The notes: generated from the sequence alone by a model not told the origin. Numbered from the stretch's first letter, positions 52,867 through 61,976 are shown. The stretch: DNA of 64,000 nucleotides from an uncultured Sphingomonadaceae bacterium (GCA_947499975.1 CANMQE010000001.1:1178001-1242000); one strand, 5' to 3'. Numbers and translations are program-made.

Positions 52867-53307
52867 CTAATCCAGCACCGCCCGCGGCCCCGGCCCTTTC
52901 AATCCCAGCTTGTCGTCCTTGTTGTAAAGCTGGCACTTCGTCAGGCTGAGGCAGCCGCAGCCGATGCACTGGTCCAGCTGATTGCGCGTGCGATTAAGCA
53001 GCGTGATGCGCGCGTCGATCTGTTCGCGCATGGCGCGGCTGATCTTGCGCCAGTCCTCCAGCGTGGGGTTCCGCCCCTCCGGCAATCCGGCGAGGTGTTC
53101 CTCGATCTCTGCCAGTCCCAATCCCAGTTTCTGCGCGATCAGCACGAAGCTGACGCGGCGGATGTCGCTGCGCAGGTAGCGGCGTTGGTTGCCGCCGCTC
53201 CGCAAGGGGTTCAGCAGCCCTTTCTCTTCGTAGAAGCGCAGGGCCGACACTGCGACGCCGGTGCGTTTGGCCAACTGGCCGATGCTGATGAAATTCGCTG
53301 TCGGCAC
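52867..53307 (-). CDS. soxR: redox-sensitive transcriptional activator SoxR
   Basis: 146-residue MerR-family activator. The N-terminal helix-turn-helix (ISIGQLAKRTGVAVSALRFYEEKGLL ... NQRRYLRSDIRRVSFVLIAQ) and dimerisation helix are followed by the [2Fe-2S] cluster motif C-x2-C-x-C-x5-C (CIGCGCLSLTKC), diagnostic for SoxR. Redox-cycling drugs or superoxide oxidise the cluster. GTG 53307 is chosen because GGGGGAAC precedes it and it starts just before the conserved domain; a TTG at 53334 is open but weaker. It diverges from a VOC gene, with a soxbox between them. Confidence 0.94.
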   Translation of the reverse strand: MPTANFISIGQLAKRTGVAVSALRFYEEKGLLNPLRSGGNQRRYLRSDIRRVSFVLIAQKLGLGLAEIEEHLAGLPEGRNPTLEDWRKISRAMREQIDARITLLNRTRNQLDQCIGCGCLSLTKCQLYNKDDKLGLKGPGPRAVLD

Positions 53308-53338
53308 CCCGTTCCCCCAGCATATTTTCCACAAATGC

Positions 53339-53369
53339 TTGACCTCAACTTAGCTTGAGGTTGCATCAC
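53339..53369 (+). promoter_or_regulatory. soxbox and SoxR-dependent promoter of the VOC gene
   Basis: CCTCAACTTAGCTTGAGG (53343-53360) is a near-perfect 18-bp SoxR operator, differing little from the E. coli soxS operator. A TTGACC -35 element (53339-53344) overlaps its left edge as in soxS, with a -10 region placed about 19 bp further (TGCATCAC), so rightward transcription of the VOC gene is expected. SoxR itself may be autoregulated leftward. Confidence 0.85.
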
Positions 53370-53453
53370 AGTGCAAGCAGTGATTCGCGGCTTGCTCGTC
53401 AGGGTGGCGGACAATCATTGCGATACAATGCCTTGAACCCAGGAGTTACCACA

Positions 53454-53828
53454 ATGACACAAGCCCGCATCGAACACGTCAATCTCACCGTCAGCGATCT
53501 CGATCGCTCAATCGCTCTGTTCGAGAAGCTGTGCGGATGGAAGGTGCGCATCCGGGATCGGCACGGTGTTCGCGGTGAATTCGCGCATGTCGGGGCGGAC
53601 GATACCTATCTCGCCCTGTGGGCTGATGGCGGCGACTATTCGGGCCAGCATAAGGGCAAGCCGATGAACCATGTGGGCATCGAAGTCAGCGATCTCGACA
53701 CGGCGGAGCGCGCGGTGCTGGAGGCGGGGCTGAAGACCTTCAGCCATGGCAAGTACGAGCCCGGCCCGCGCACGTTCTACTTTTTCGACTGGGACGGGAT
53801 CGAGTTCGAAGTGGTCAGCTACGCTTGA
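53454..53828 (+). CDS. VOC-family (glyoxalase/bleomycin-resistance fold) protein under SoxR
   Basis: 124 residues with paired VOC modules: IEHVNLTVSDLDRSIALFEKLCGW and NHVGIEVSDLDTAERAVLEAG, ending FYFFDWDGIEFEVVSYA. Metal-ligand-like residues (His8 in EHVNL, a central His, and Glu near the C-terminus in EFEVVSY) fit a metal-dependent member. ATG 53454 follows CAGGAG. It is the first gene to the right of a soxbox. SoxR regulons in non-enterics often include small oxidoreductases, pumps and VOC proteins that deal with redox-active metabolites; detoxification of such a compound is the likely role. Confidence 0.85.
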   Translation: MTQARIEHVNLTVSDLDRSIALFEKLCGWKVRIRDRHGVRGEFAHVGADDTYLALWADGGDYSGQHKGKPMNHVGIEVSDLDTAERAVLEAGLKTFSHGKYEPGPRTFYFFDWDGIEFEVVSYA

Positions 53829-53837
53829 CAGGCTGCG

Positions 53838-55223
53838 TCAGAAGGCCTGCTCATAGACGCGCGTGATGTCGCCGTTCCATTCGCCGTGATAGCTGTCGAG
53901 CAGGCGCTGGGCGGGCACCTTGCCGCTTTCCACGATCTCCTTCAGCGGCGCGAGGAAGCCGCTCTCGTTGTCGCCCATCGAGTTCTGCCGACCACGCGCC
54001 ACCAGCCCGTCATGCGCGATATCCAGCACGTGGCGGGCAAGGTCGCGCAAGGTGCCGCCGCGCGGAAGCGGCGCGTCCAGCGCCTGCGCGGGCACGGCAT
54101 TGCGCAGGTGCTCCCGCTCCTCCATCGTCCAGCCCTTTACCAGATCCCACGCGGCATCCAGCGCGCTGTCATCATACAGCAGGCCCACCCAGAGCGCGGG
54201 CAGCGCGCAGATCCGGTTCCATGGGCCGCCATCGGCGCCGCGCATTTCCAGAAAGCTTTTCAGCCGCACCTCGGGGAAGGCGGTGGAGAGGTGATCCCAC
54301 CAGTCGCTGGCCGTGGGCAGTTCGCCCGGCAGCGCGGGCAGTTCGCCCTTCATAAAGTCGCGGAAACTCTGCCCTGCGGCATCGATATACGTCCCGTCAC
54401 GATAGACGAAGTACATCGGCACATCGAGCATGTAGTCGACATAGCGTTCGTAGCCGAAATCATCGTCGAACACGAATGGCAGCATGCCGGTGCGATGGGG
54501 ATCGGTGTCGGACCAGATGTGGCTGCGATAGGAGAGGAAGCCGTTGGGCTTGCCCTCGGTAAAAGGGGAGTTGGCGAACAATGCGGTGGCGAGCGGTTGC
54601 AGCGCCAGCCCAGTGCGGAACTTCTTCACCATGTCCGCTTCGGACGAATAATCGAGGTTCACCTGGATGGTGCAGGTGCGCAGCATCATGTCGAGGCCGA
54701 GATCACCGACGCGCGGCATGTGATTGCGCATGATCTCGTAACGCTGCTTCGGCATGATCGGCAGATCGTCACGCGTCTTGTCCGGCCACATGCCAAGGCC
54801 CAGGAAACCCACGCCGCAGTCCTGTCCCACCTGCTTGCACTGGTCGAGGTGGCGGCCCGTCTCCGCGCAGGTCTGGTGCAGGGTTTCCAGCGGCGCGCCG
54901 GAAAGCTCCAGCTGGCCGGCCGGCTCCAGGCTGATGGTGCCGTCGTCGCCGCTCATCGCGATGGGGTTCACGGTGCCATCCGGCCCGCGCTCTTCCACAG
55001 GCTCCCACCCGAAGCGACGCATGGACATCAGGATGTCGTGAATGCCGCCGTCTTCCGCGTAGGACGGCGCGCGGTGATCGCTCGTCTTGAACACCAGTTT
55101 CTCGTGCTCGGTGCCGATGCGCCATTGCTCGCGCGGTTTCTCTCCCGCCTGCATGGGGGCCACAAGCTGGTCACGGCTCTCGATAGCCGGCTCTTGGTTT
55201 TCGGATACCTTGCGCGTGCTCAT
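53838..55223 (-). CDS. gshA: glutamate--cysteine ligase (plant/alphaproteobacterial class)
   Basis: 461-residue enzyme making gamma-glutamylcysteine. Family landmarks: EQWRIGTEHEKLVF, SLEPAGQLELSGAP, PKQRYEIMRNHMP, TCTIQVNLDYSSE, NGFLSYRSHIWSDTDPHRTG and FLEMRGADGGPWNRI. It lacks the E. coli GshA architecture and belongs to the class common to Xanthomonas, rhizobia and plants. Its product feeds glutathione and probably the ergothioneine pathway (egtB at 17218). ATG 55223 follows AGGGA. Confidence 0.94.
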   Translation of the reverse strand: MSTRKVSENQEPAIESRDQLVAPMQAGEKPREQWRIGTEHEKLVFKTSDHRAPSYAEDGGIHDILMSMRRFGWEPVEERGPDGTVNPIAMSGDDGTISLEPAGQLELSGAPLETLHQTCAETGRHLDQCKQVGQDCGVGFLGLGMWPDKTRDDLPIMPKQRYEIMRNHMPRVGDLGLDMMLRTCTIQVNLDYSSEADMVKKFRTGLALQPLATALFANSPFTEGKPNGFLSYRSHIWSDTDPHRTGMLPFVFDDDFGYERYVDYMLDVPMYFVYRDGTYIDAAGQSFRDFMKGELPALPGELPTASDWWDHLSTAFPEVRLKSFLEMRGADGGPWNRICALPALWVGLLYDDSALDAAWDLVKGWTMEEREHLRNAVPAQALDAPLPRGGTLRDLARHVLDIAHDGLVARGRQNSMGDNESGFLAPLKEIVESGKVPAQRLLDSYHGEWNGDITRVYEQAF

Positions 55224-55297
55224 AATTCCCTGCCTCTAGCGCATCGCAATGGATTGACCACCCGCGAATTGCGTTTGTCCCGGAACGCTAGTCCGCG

Positions 55298-56086
55298 CTA
55301 GGTATCCCAGTCGCCCGCCAGCCCCATCCACAGCGCCACCGCCGCCAGCGCAGCCGTTTCGCCGCGCAGGATACGCGGGCCGAGCGATATGGGACGTGCC
55401 AGCGGATGGGCGCGGATCGCCTCCCGCTCGGCATCGTCAAAGCCGCCCTCCGGCCCTGTCAGGATCGCGGCCTTGTGCGCACCTTCCCCGCGTTCGGGAT
55501 ATTTCGCGAAGGAGAAAGCCTCTGCTGCGGGCCGTCCGCCTTCCTCGTCTGCAAAGAACAGCAGGCGATCCGCCGGCCAGCCTTTCAGCATGGCATCCAG
55601 CTTTTGCGGCGTTTCCAGCGAAGGCAATGCAGTGCGCGCGCATTGCTCTGCCGCTTCGGTGACGATGGTTCCCGCGCGTTCGGGGTTCAGCTTGTCCGCC
55701 ACGCACCTGCGGGTGATTACGGGATGGATCGCGGCGACGCCAAGCTCGGTCGCCTTCTCCAGCACCATGTCGAACCGGTCTTTCTTCAGAAGCGCGGGGC
55801 ACAGCCAGAAATCGGGCACGGCCTCCCGCTCGCGCATTTGCTCCTCCACCAGAAGCGTGACGGATCTTTTCCCCGCTTCGCTGACGCTGGAAAGCCATTC
55901 GCCCGTTTCATCGTCGCACAGGATTACCGCGTTTCCGGGCGCCACGCGCATGACTTTTGCCAGATAGTGCCCCTGCTGCCCATCGATCTGGAGCGTGCGG
56001 CCCTCGGCGAGCGTCCCCTCCACAAACAGGCGCGGTGCGGATTTGGGGGGCCATTCCGGTGTTCTGGGGCGAGGCGTAGCGGGCAT
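55298..56086 (-). CDS. rsmE: 16S rRNA (uracil(1498)-N(3))-methyltransferase RsmE
   Basis: 262-residue SPOUT methyltransferase: PRLFVEGTLAEGRTLQIDGQQGHYLAKVMR, LLKKDRFDMVLEKATELGVAAIHPVITRRC, the knot motif ILTGPEGGFDDAEREAI and SLGPRILRGETAALAAVALW. It methylates U1498 in the decoding region. It reads toward gshA, with 74 bp between, and the two are likely co-transcribed. Confidence 0.94.
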   Translation of the reverse strand: MPATPRPRTPEWPPKSAPRLFVEGTLAEGRTLQIDGQQGHYLAKVMRVAPGNAVILCDDETGEWLSSVSEAGKRSVTLLVEEQMREREAVPDFWLCPALLKKDRFDMVLEKATELGVAAIHPVITRRCVADKLNPERAGTIVTEAAEQCARTALPSLETPQKLDAMLKGWPADRLLFFADEEGGRPAAEAFSFAKYPERGEGAHKAAILTGPEGGFDDAEREAIRAHPLARPISLGPRILRGETAALAAVALWMGLAGDWDT

Positions 56087-56125
56087 GGCTTTCCACTAAC
56101 GGCATGCACGGCTAACAGGCAAGTG

Positions 56126-57037
56126 ATGAACGCCGAGACGATTACACCCGATAGCGAGCACAGGAGCCTTGCCGAGCGCCTGCCGCAGCCGCTGCGCGAT
56201 TTTGCGCTGCTGGCGCGGTTCGACAGGCCGATTGGATGGTGGCTGCTGTTCTGGCCCTGTGCCTGGGGCACGTGGCTGGCAGGCGCCGGGCTGCAATGGC
56301 AGCTGATCGCGTGGTTCCTGCTGGGCAGCATCGCCATGCGTTCTGCCGGTTGCGTGTATAACGACATCGTGGACCGCGATCTGGACAAGAGCGTGGCGCG
56401 CACGGCCAATCGCCCCATCGCCAGCGGCCGGGTAAGCCGCAAGGCGGCGTGGATCTGGCTGTTGGCGCTGTGCGCGGTGGGCCTGGTGGTGCTGTTGCAA
56501 CTGCGCTGGCAGGCGCAACTGGTGGCGCTGGGCAGTCTTACTCTGGTGGCGGCCTATCCCTTCATGAAGCGCATTACATGGTGGCCGCAGGCATGGCTGG
56601 GGCTGGTGTTCACATGGGGCGCGCTGGTGGGATGGATGGCGCTGCGCGACGATAATCTCGGGGTGATGCTGGCTCTCTACGCTGGGGCGTTCTTCTGGTG
56701 CATGGGGTATGACACGATCTACGCCCTGCAGGATCGGGAAGACGATGCGCTGGTGGGCATCAAGTCTTCCGCCCTGCGGCTGGGTGGCAAGGTGAAGCCG
56801 GGCGTGGCGCTGTTCTACGCCGCCGCCGTGGCGCTGTGGGCATTCGCATTCTGGCAACTGCGCGCCGACTGGATCGCACTGCTGGCGCTGATCCCCGCGG
56901 CACTGCATCTTGGCTGGCAGGTGCTGACGCTGGATACCGCCGATCCGATGAACCCGCTCACCCGGTTTCGCAGCAATCGCTACGCCGGTGCGCTGGTGGC
57001 CGCGGCGTGCTTCATCGTCGGGAACGCGGGCGGGTAG
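56126..57037 (+). CDS. ubiA: 4-hydroxybenzoate polyprenyltransferase UbiA
   Basis: 303-residue membrane prenyltransferase of ubiquinone biosynthesis with about nine helices. The two aspartate-rich motifs are present: first in CVYNDIVDRDLDKSVARTANRP (DxxxD with following R-N-R-P-type) and second in GYDTIYALQDREDDALVGIKSSALRLG. ATG 56126 is only 39 bp from the divergent rsmE start. Ubiquinone ties to the alternative oxidase, which uses ubiquinol. The 3' end is 4 bp from a convergent gene. Confidence 0.93.
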   Translation: MNAETITPDSEHRSLAERLPQPLRDFALLARFDRPIGWWLLFWPCAWGTWLAGAGLQWQLIAWFLLGSIAMRSAGCVYNDIVDRDLDKSVARTANRPIASGRVSRKAAWIWLLALCAVGLVVLLQLRWQAQLVALGSLTLVAAYPFMKRITWWPQAWLGLVFTWGALVGWMALRDDNLGVMLALYAGAFFWCMGYDTIYALQDREDDALVGIKSSALRLGGKVKPGVALFYAAAVALWAFAFWQLRADWIALLALIPAALHLGWQVLTLDTADPMNPLTRFRSNRYAGALVAAACFIVGNAGG

Positions 57038-57040
57038 GCG

Positions 57041-58408
57041 CTATTCGGCAGGCTGCGCATGCCCGGCGGGTTTGCGCAGCCTGGCCTTGCCGAACAGGCG
57101 AGAGAGGCGAGACGTTATCGCGCCGTGCTGCTCCATCCATTCGTAATACTCGCGGTATTTCGCATCCTCTGCCAGCAGGTGTGCTTCTTCCGTGCGGGCG
57201 CGCCAGTAGTAGATCGCGCTCACCACCCCCAGGAACACCGTGTTGCGTACGGCATCCAGCAGCGAATCCGAAGTGACGAGGAAGGGCATGTAGCAGAACC
57301 ACCAGAAGACGTTCTTCGACAGATAGGCCGGGTGACGGGTGTAGCGATACGGCCCATTGGTGATCACGCCGCGATAGGTGAGATTGGAAAAGCGGATGCC
57401 GAAGGCGACGGTGGCCCAGGCATAGATGGCGGTGAGAAACACCAGCCAGCCGGCCCAAAGCCACAGCACGGCGCCGCTATCGGCCAGCCAGAATGCCCAG
57501 TCCGACGTGTTGTATTCATACTGGATCACGCCGCCATTGCCCATGATGCCGTAGACGAATGGCGGATAGCACAGCAGGGCCGCCACCCAGCCCGCCAGGA
57601 ACGGATTGCCGCTGCGGATGTGCGCATCCAGCGGGCGCAGGGTGAGCAGATAGCCGACCGTGCCGATCTGCACGTCGATCATGAACAGCAATTCGAACAG
57701 CGTCACGCCCAGCCGCACGGGATCGTCCAGGATCGCCGCACTATCGGCCTCCACCACGGCGGCAAAGCCGGGCGGCAGGATGCCGATCATGAAGGCGGAG
57801 AAGAACCCCTTGATGGCCCATGCCCGCCAGTGCTTCCTGATCTGGCCTGCGTCCCACGCCTCACGCCCGATCAGCATGGCACCGAAATGCCAGCAGTGAT
57901 CTTTCGGGTTTACCATCACCCTGTCCAGCCAGACGACATAGGGGACGGAAAGGATGAACATCGGCACGATTCCCCAGCCGATCACGCGCATGGCAAATAG
58001 GTAATTGCCATCCCAGTAAAAGCGCAGCAGCACGTAAAACGCGCCGATGATGAACCACGTGGCCCACAGGCCCGCCAGCTTGGTGATCGAGATATCCAGC
58101 ACGTCTGCCACGCGCCTGCGGCGGGACCAGTCTATTCCGGTGGAAGGATTGCGATGAACCTTCTCCACCAATACTGACCATGCCGCCATCGCAAGGCCCG
58201 TCAGCACCATCGCGGCCAGCGCCGCATTGGGGCCGGAAAGGCGGCCTCTGTCGTTCGGCCAGCCCATGGCCTCGCAAATCTCGGGCCAGCTACGCGCGAA
58301 CAGGATGATCGATACCAGCGTGACCAGGCCGACAAGGCCCACCCACGGAGAGACATCGCTGGGCGGCGGATTAGCCTGCCGAGGCGATACTGGCACGGTT
58401 TCGTTCAT
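57041..58408 (-). CDS. multi-spanning membrane protein with isoprenylcysteine methyltransferase-like C-terminus
   Basis: 455 residues with about ten hydrophobic helices. The last ~130 residues match the ICMT/PEMT methyltransferase fold: YRGVITNGPYRYTRHPAYLSKNVFWW and the AIYYWRARTEEAHLLAEDAKYREYYEW ending, which carry the SAM- and substrate-binding RHPxY and E-E motifs. The long N-terminal two-thirds is unusual for ICMT and its role is unknown. Bacteria lack prenylated CaaX proteins in general, so the substrate is likely a lipid or small molecule. It converges on ubiA. Confidence 0.82.
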   Translation of the reverse strand: MNETVPVSPRQANPPPSDVSPWVGLVGLVTLVSIILFARSWPEICEAMGWPNDRGRLSGPNAALAAMVLTGLAMAAWSVLVEKVHRNPSTGIDWSRRRRVADVLDISITKLAGLWATWFIIGAFYVLLRFYWDGNYLFAMRVIGWGIVPMFILSVPYVVWLDRVMVNPKDHCWHFGAMLIGREAWDAGQIRKHWRAWAIKGFFSAFMIGILPPGFAAVVEADSAAILDDPVRLGVTLFELLFMIDVQIGTVGYLLTLRPLDAHIRSGNPFLAGWVAALLCYPPFVYGIMGNGGVIQYEYNTSDWAFWLADSGAVLWLWAGWLVFLTAIYAWATVAFGIRFSNLTYRGVITNGPYRYTRHPAYLSKNVFWWFCYMPFLVTSDSLLDAVRNTVFLGVVSAIYYWRARTEEAHLLAEDAKYREYYEWMEQHGAITSRLSRLFGKARLRKPAGHAQPAE

Positions 58409-58503
58409 CGCGTGCGCAATAGCCGCGAAGGGTTAAGGGGCGGGTAACGTCAGCAATCGCGCTACGCCGCGCCCGCGCGCGTTTTCTCTACCCTGGCGGC
58501 AGA

Positions 58504-59886
58504 TCAGCGGAAGGCGTGAATGGTGCCCTTGTCGTCGAAGATATAGAGCATGTTGTCTGCCACCACGGGCGGCAGCGATACGCCGTCGTCCAGCTCGGTG
58601 AACAGGGTATCCTGCCCCGTCATCACGTCCACGCTCTTCACCACGCCGCGGCTGCTGGCAATCCAGAGCCGACCGCTGGCCAGCACCGGGCCGGTCCAGA
58701 AAATCGGGCCTTCGCGGTCTTCCGCATCGCGCCAGCGATCAAGCTGGGTCAGCCAGCGGATGCGGCCCGTGCCGCGCTGGATGGCCAGCAATTGCGCATC
58801 GTCCGTCAGCGTGAACACCCATTCGCCCACCACTGTGGGGGTAGAGATACCGGCCAGCGTCAGTTCCCATATGCGCTGCCCTGTCAGCAGTTCATACGCA
58901 GCCATGCGGCCGCCCTGCCCCAGCGCATAGACGCGGCCCTGATCGATGATCGGATCGGCATCCACGTCGGTAAGCGTGCCCACCTGCGTGCTGATGGAGG
59001 TGCGGGCCAGCGCGTCGGACCACAATTCACGGCCATTTTCGTAGCGGTAGGCCACCAGTTCGCCGGTGGAGAAACCGGCGACGACCGTGCCCTGCCCTGC
59101 GGCAGGCGCAGCAACGCCGAACACGCCGGACTGGCCGGATGCGCCCGCACGCTGCCACACGATTTCGCCGTTATCGATGTCCAGCGCGAAGACCTGATTG
59201 TCCTGCGTCATCACGAACACTTCGTTGAACGCAACAGTGGGGGATCCGCGCAGCGGGCCTGCCGGCTTCACGCGCCAGATTTCAGCGCCGGTCTGCGCAT
59301 CCAGCGCCACCACGTCGCCCACGCCATTGGTCGCATAGACACGGCCATCGTTATACGACGCACCGCCGCCGAAGGTCGCATCCCGCAGATCGCCGGAAAC
59401 CTGAATTTCGTGGCGCCAGCGGCGCGCGCCGGTTTCGGCATCAAACGCATGGATCACCGCAGCGGTATCCACCACGTAGAGCATTCCGGCACCCACGACG
59501 GGCGCCGCGGCAAGGCGGCGCGTCTTGGTGGTGCCGTCGACGCTGACGCGCCAGGCCCTGGTGGGGGTATTGGACAAGGTCAGATGGCCTGCCACCTTCG
59601 CGGCATTGCCGCCTGCCTGCGGCCAGCTGTCGTTCGTCTGCGCAGGCGGAACCACGACTGCCACATCGGCAAGAGCGGGATCGGCGGAAATATCGGTGGC
59701 GATGCGCGAAAGGATGGGAACGCGGTTGCCCACGGTGGGCGTATCGTCGTCATCATCACCGCCACCACCGAAAAGGCCGCCGCTACAGCCTGCAACAGCA
59801 AGGGCCAGCAGCGGCGCGAGGATCGGAGCGGCAAATCGGTTTGCCATGCGGCGAGGCTTCGTCATCGTCATAATACTCGCTATCAT
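58504..59886 (-). CDS. bamB: outer-membrane assembly lipoprotein BamB (PQQ-like beta-propeller)
   Basis: 460 residues: a lipoprotein signal (LLALAVAGC, lipid Cys near 34), an acidic Asp-rich linker (GGGGDDDDD), then eight PQQ-like blades such as VYATNGVGDVVALDAQTGAEIWR, VFALDIDNGEIVWQRAG and YELLTGQRIWELTLAG, ending MLYIFDDKGTIHAFR. It partners BamA in beta-barrel insertion. ATG 59886 overlaps the TPR gene stop as ATGA; nearby later ATGs (59871, 59865) are possible. The der GTPase gene that commonly follows bamB in this lineage is not here. Confidence 0.92.
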   Translation of the reverse strand: MIASIMTMTKPRRMANRFAAPILAPLLALAVAGCSGGLFGGGGDDDDDTPTVGNRVPILSRIATDISADPALADVAVVVPPAQTNDSWPQAGGNAAKVAGHLTLSNTPTRAWRVSVDGTTKTRRLAAAPVVGAGMLYVVDTAAVIHAFDAETGARRWRHEIQVSGDLRDATFGGGASYNDGRVYATNGVGDVVALDAQTGAEIWRVKPAGPLRGSPTVAFNEVFVMTQDNQVFALDIDNGEIVWQRAGASGQSGVFGVAAPAAGQGTVVAGFSTGELVAYRYENGRELWSDALARTSISTQVGTLTDVDADPIIDQGRVYALGQGGRMAAYELLTGQRIWELTLAGISTPTVVGEWVFTLTDDAQLLAIQRGTGRIRWLTQLDRWRDAEDREGPIFWTGPVLASGRLWIASSRGVVKSVDVMTGQDTLFTELDDGVSLPPVVADNMLYIFDDKGTIHAFR

Positions 59887-60686
59887 TCCACCAGTTCGAC
59901 GGAAGGTTCTTCACCGGCTTCGCCGGTCAGTTCGGCCAGAGTGTCATCGACGCTCTCGATGGCGTCGAAGCCCAGCAATCCGGCCAGTTGCCGCGCGCGG
60001 CTGCGAAGGGATGCGGGCACATCGTCATTGCCTGCAATATCCACCAGCAGCGCACCGGCTTCGGCATTCTTGTTCTGCTTCAGATAAGCATGCGCCACCA
60101 GTTCCCCGGCGCTGCCGTAGAAGGCATTGTCCGGCACGGCCAGCGGGCCAACCCGGTCGATCACTTCCTGCGCGTCCAGCGTATCGAATTGCGCCGTTAC
60201 CGCGCGAATGGTGGCAATATCGCGCAGTTCGGCAGGCAGATCGCCATTGCCGGAAATCTGCTGATACAGGGTTGCCGCCGCCTCTGCATCGCCGCGTTCC
60301 GCAGCAATGCCGGCACGCAGCATGGTGGCCATGGCAGCCGCCCCGCCCTCGCCCTGCGCAAGCCCGGCCAGCTCGTCATCGGCAACGTCGGTATTCCCGG
60401 CTTCCAGCTCGTCCGTCGCCTGCACCAGCTGCTCGGACTGGCCTTCAAGATCACTCTCGCTGCTGCTCTGCCAGAACAGGAAACCGCCAAAGGCAGCCAG
60501 GCCCAGCACGAAGGCGATGCCCAGCGGCCAGCCGTATTTTCTCGCGAAATCGCCGACTTCATCATGGCGAACGGCCTCGTCCACTTCGCGCATGAGCATA
60601 TCCTGCTCTGCATCGGCGCGGTCGCGAGACTTCGTTCGGGCCGGAGCCTGCGCGGGAAGATTGGTGTTCGTCGGTTCTTTGGCCAC
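59883..60686 (-). CDS. TPR membrane protein, BamB partner (YfgM-like)
   Basis: 267 residues. The N-terminal ~50 are cytosolic and charged, followed by one helix (WPLGIAFVLGLAAFGGFLFW) and a periplasmic TPR_21 domain (AGIAAERGDAEAAATLYQQISG, AHAYLKQNKNAEAGALLVDIAG). This matches the YfgM group, ancillary SecYEG-associated chaperones encoded just upstream of bamB. GTG at 60686 is the start. It overlaps bamB by 4 bp, so co-translated. Confidence 0.88.
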   Translation of the reverse strand: MAKEPTNTNLPAQAPARTKSRDRADAEQDMLMREVDEAVRHDEVGDFARKYGWPLGIAFVLGLAAFGGFLFWQSSSESDLEGQSEQLVQATDELEAGNTDVADDELAGLAQGEGGAAAMATMLRAGIAAERGDAEAAATLYQQISGNGDLPAELRDIATIRAVTAQFDTLDAQEVIDRVGPLAVPDNAFYGSAGELVAHAYLKQNKNAEAGALLVDIAGNDDVPASLRSRARQLAGLLGFDAIESVDDTLAELTGEAGEEPSVELVE

Positions 60687-60824
60687 TTTGTGTCGATCGT
60701 TCTGGAATGGATATCAGGCCGCGCTCTTTAACGGATGACACGGGCTTTTCAATCGAAGAGCAACCAGTGTCCCCGCCCGCGTGAACGCCCCCTTAAGGCG
60801 CTATCGGGCCGAGGTGCTGCCAAG

Positions 60825-61976
60825 CTATTGAGAGCGAGGGTATTTCTGCATAAGGCCCCAGTAAAGTGCGCGGTAGCGTTCAATCATGCGGCGCTCGTCG
60901 AATTCCTCCCGCGCCTTCTCCTTGTTGGCCTGCCCCACGCGCTTTCGCATCGCCGGATCCGCGGCAAGCCTGAAGAGGGACTTTGCGAATGCCTTCTCGT
61001 CCTCCTCGGTCTTGATCGGATCGACCAACGCCGGGCCATTGTCGCTGGAAACCATGGAGCCGATATCGCCGACGCGCGGCGCGACCACGGGCAGACCTGC
61101 TGCCATCGCTTCCACCAACGAAAGGGGAAACTGCTCGGAATGGCTGGAAAGCGCGAAGATATCGAACAGGCCGACCAGCCGCGATGGCTGATCGACAAAG
61201 CCGGGCAGATGCACACGGTCTTCCACGCCGACGCGCTCTGCCTCGGCCAGCAGCGCCTCGCGTTCCGGCCCCTCACCCACGATCACCAATTGCCAGTCGA
61301 ACGGCAGCCGGTCCATCGCGCGCACCATCACATCCAGCTGCTTCACCTGGCGCAGCCCGGCCAGCGTGCCGATCCAGTACTCGTCCTTGTGCTTGACGAG
61401 GCGCGGCAGGATGTCGCGCTTTGGCGGGGCAGCAAAGGCGCGGGTGTCGATGCCGTTGGGAATGCGCCGCACGCGAGTGCGCGGCTGATCCCACACGTTC
61501 AGCGCGATATCCTCCAGCGTGGTGGATGGCACCACCAGCGCCGCCGTGCGCCCAAGTGCAATCTTGCGAAACCAGTTGCGCCGCTTTTTCAGGCGCTTGA
61601 CCTCGTCCTCGTTGAAACCGTCTTCGTGGTGAACCAGCGGCGGCAGCTCGAAGGCATCGGCGAACACCGTGTGCGCCATCACCGCATTGATTGCGCCCCA
61701 GTTGTAGGTGCAGACGAGATCGTAACCCGCCATCGCCTTTGCCAGCGCCACCAGCCGCCCCGGCGTGGGCTTGCCTTGCAGAGAGGGGAACTTGGGCCAG
61801 GAAACCTTCGCCTTCTTGCCGATCAGCCGCGCGGCGCCGCGCTTCTCCAGATCGCCGGACACGATGGCGTGACTCACCTCCTTGCCCCATTCGTTGATCA
61901 GCCGGACGTTGCGCAATTCCTTGCCGCCGGCATCGAAGGTGGAGTGGAGATGCAATATCCGCGGCGTCTTGCTCAT
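60825..61976 (-). CDS. glycosyltransferase family 4 protein
   Basis: 383-residue GT-B enzyme. The N-domain has PRILHLHSTFDAGGKELRNVRLINEWG (donor-independent opening); the C-domain has the nucleotide-sugar-binding IGTLAGLRQVKQLDVMVRAM, VIVGEGPEREALL and the E-x7-E motif in SSHSEQFPLSLVEAMAAGLPVVAPRVG. The sugar and acceptor are unknown; capsular or lipid-linked glycans are possible. ATG 61976 overlaps the alpha/beta hydrolase stop as ATGA. Confidence 0.9.
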   Translation of the reverse strand: MSKTPRILHLHSTFDAGGKELRNVRLINEWGKEVSHAIVSGDLEKRGAARLIGKKAKVSWPKFPSLQGKPTPGRLVALAKAMAGYDLVCTYNWGAINAVMAHTVFADAFELPPLVHHEDGFNEDEVKRLKKRRNWFRKIALGRTAALVVPSTTLEDIALNVWDQPRTRVRRIPNGIDTRAFAAPPKRDILPRLVKHKDEYWIGTLAGLRQVKQLDVMVRAMDRLPFDWQLVIVGEGPEREALLAEAERVGVEDRVHLPGFVDQPSRLVGLFDIFALSSHSEQFPLSLVEAMAAGLPVVAPRVGDIGSMVSSDNGPALVDPIKTEEDEKAFAKSLFRLAADPAMRKRVGQANKEKAREEFDERRMIERYRALYWGLMQKYPRSQ

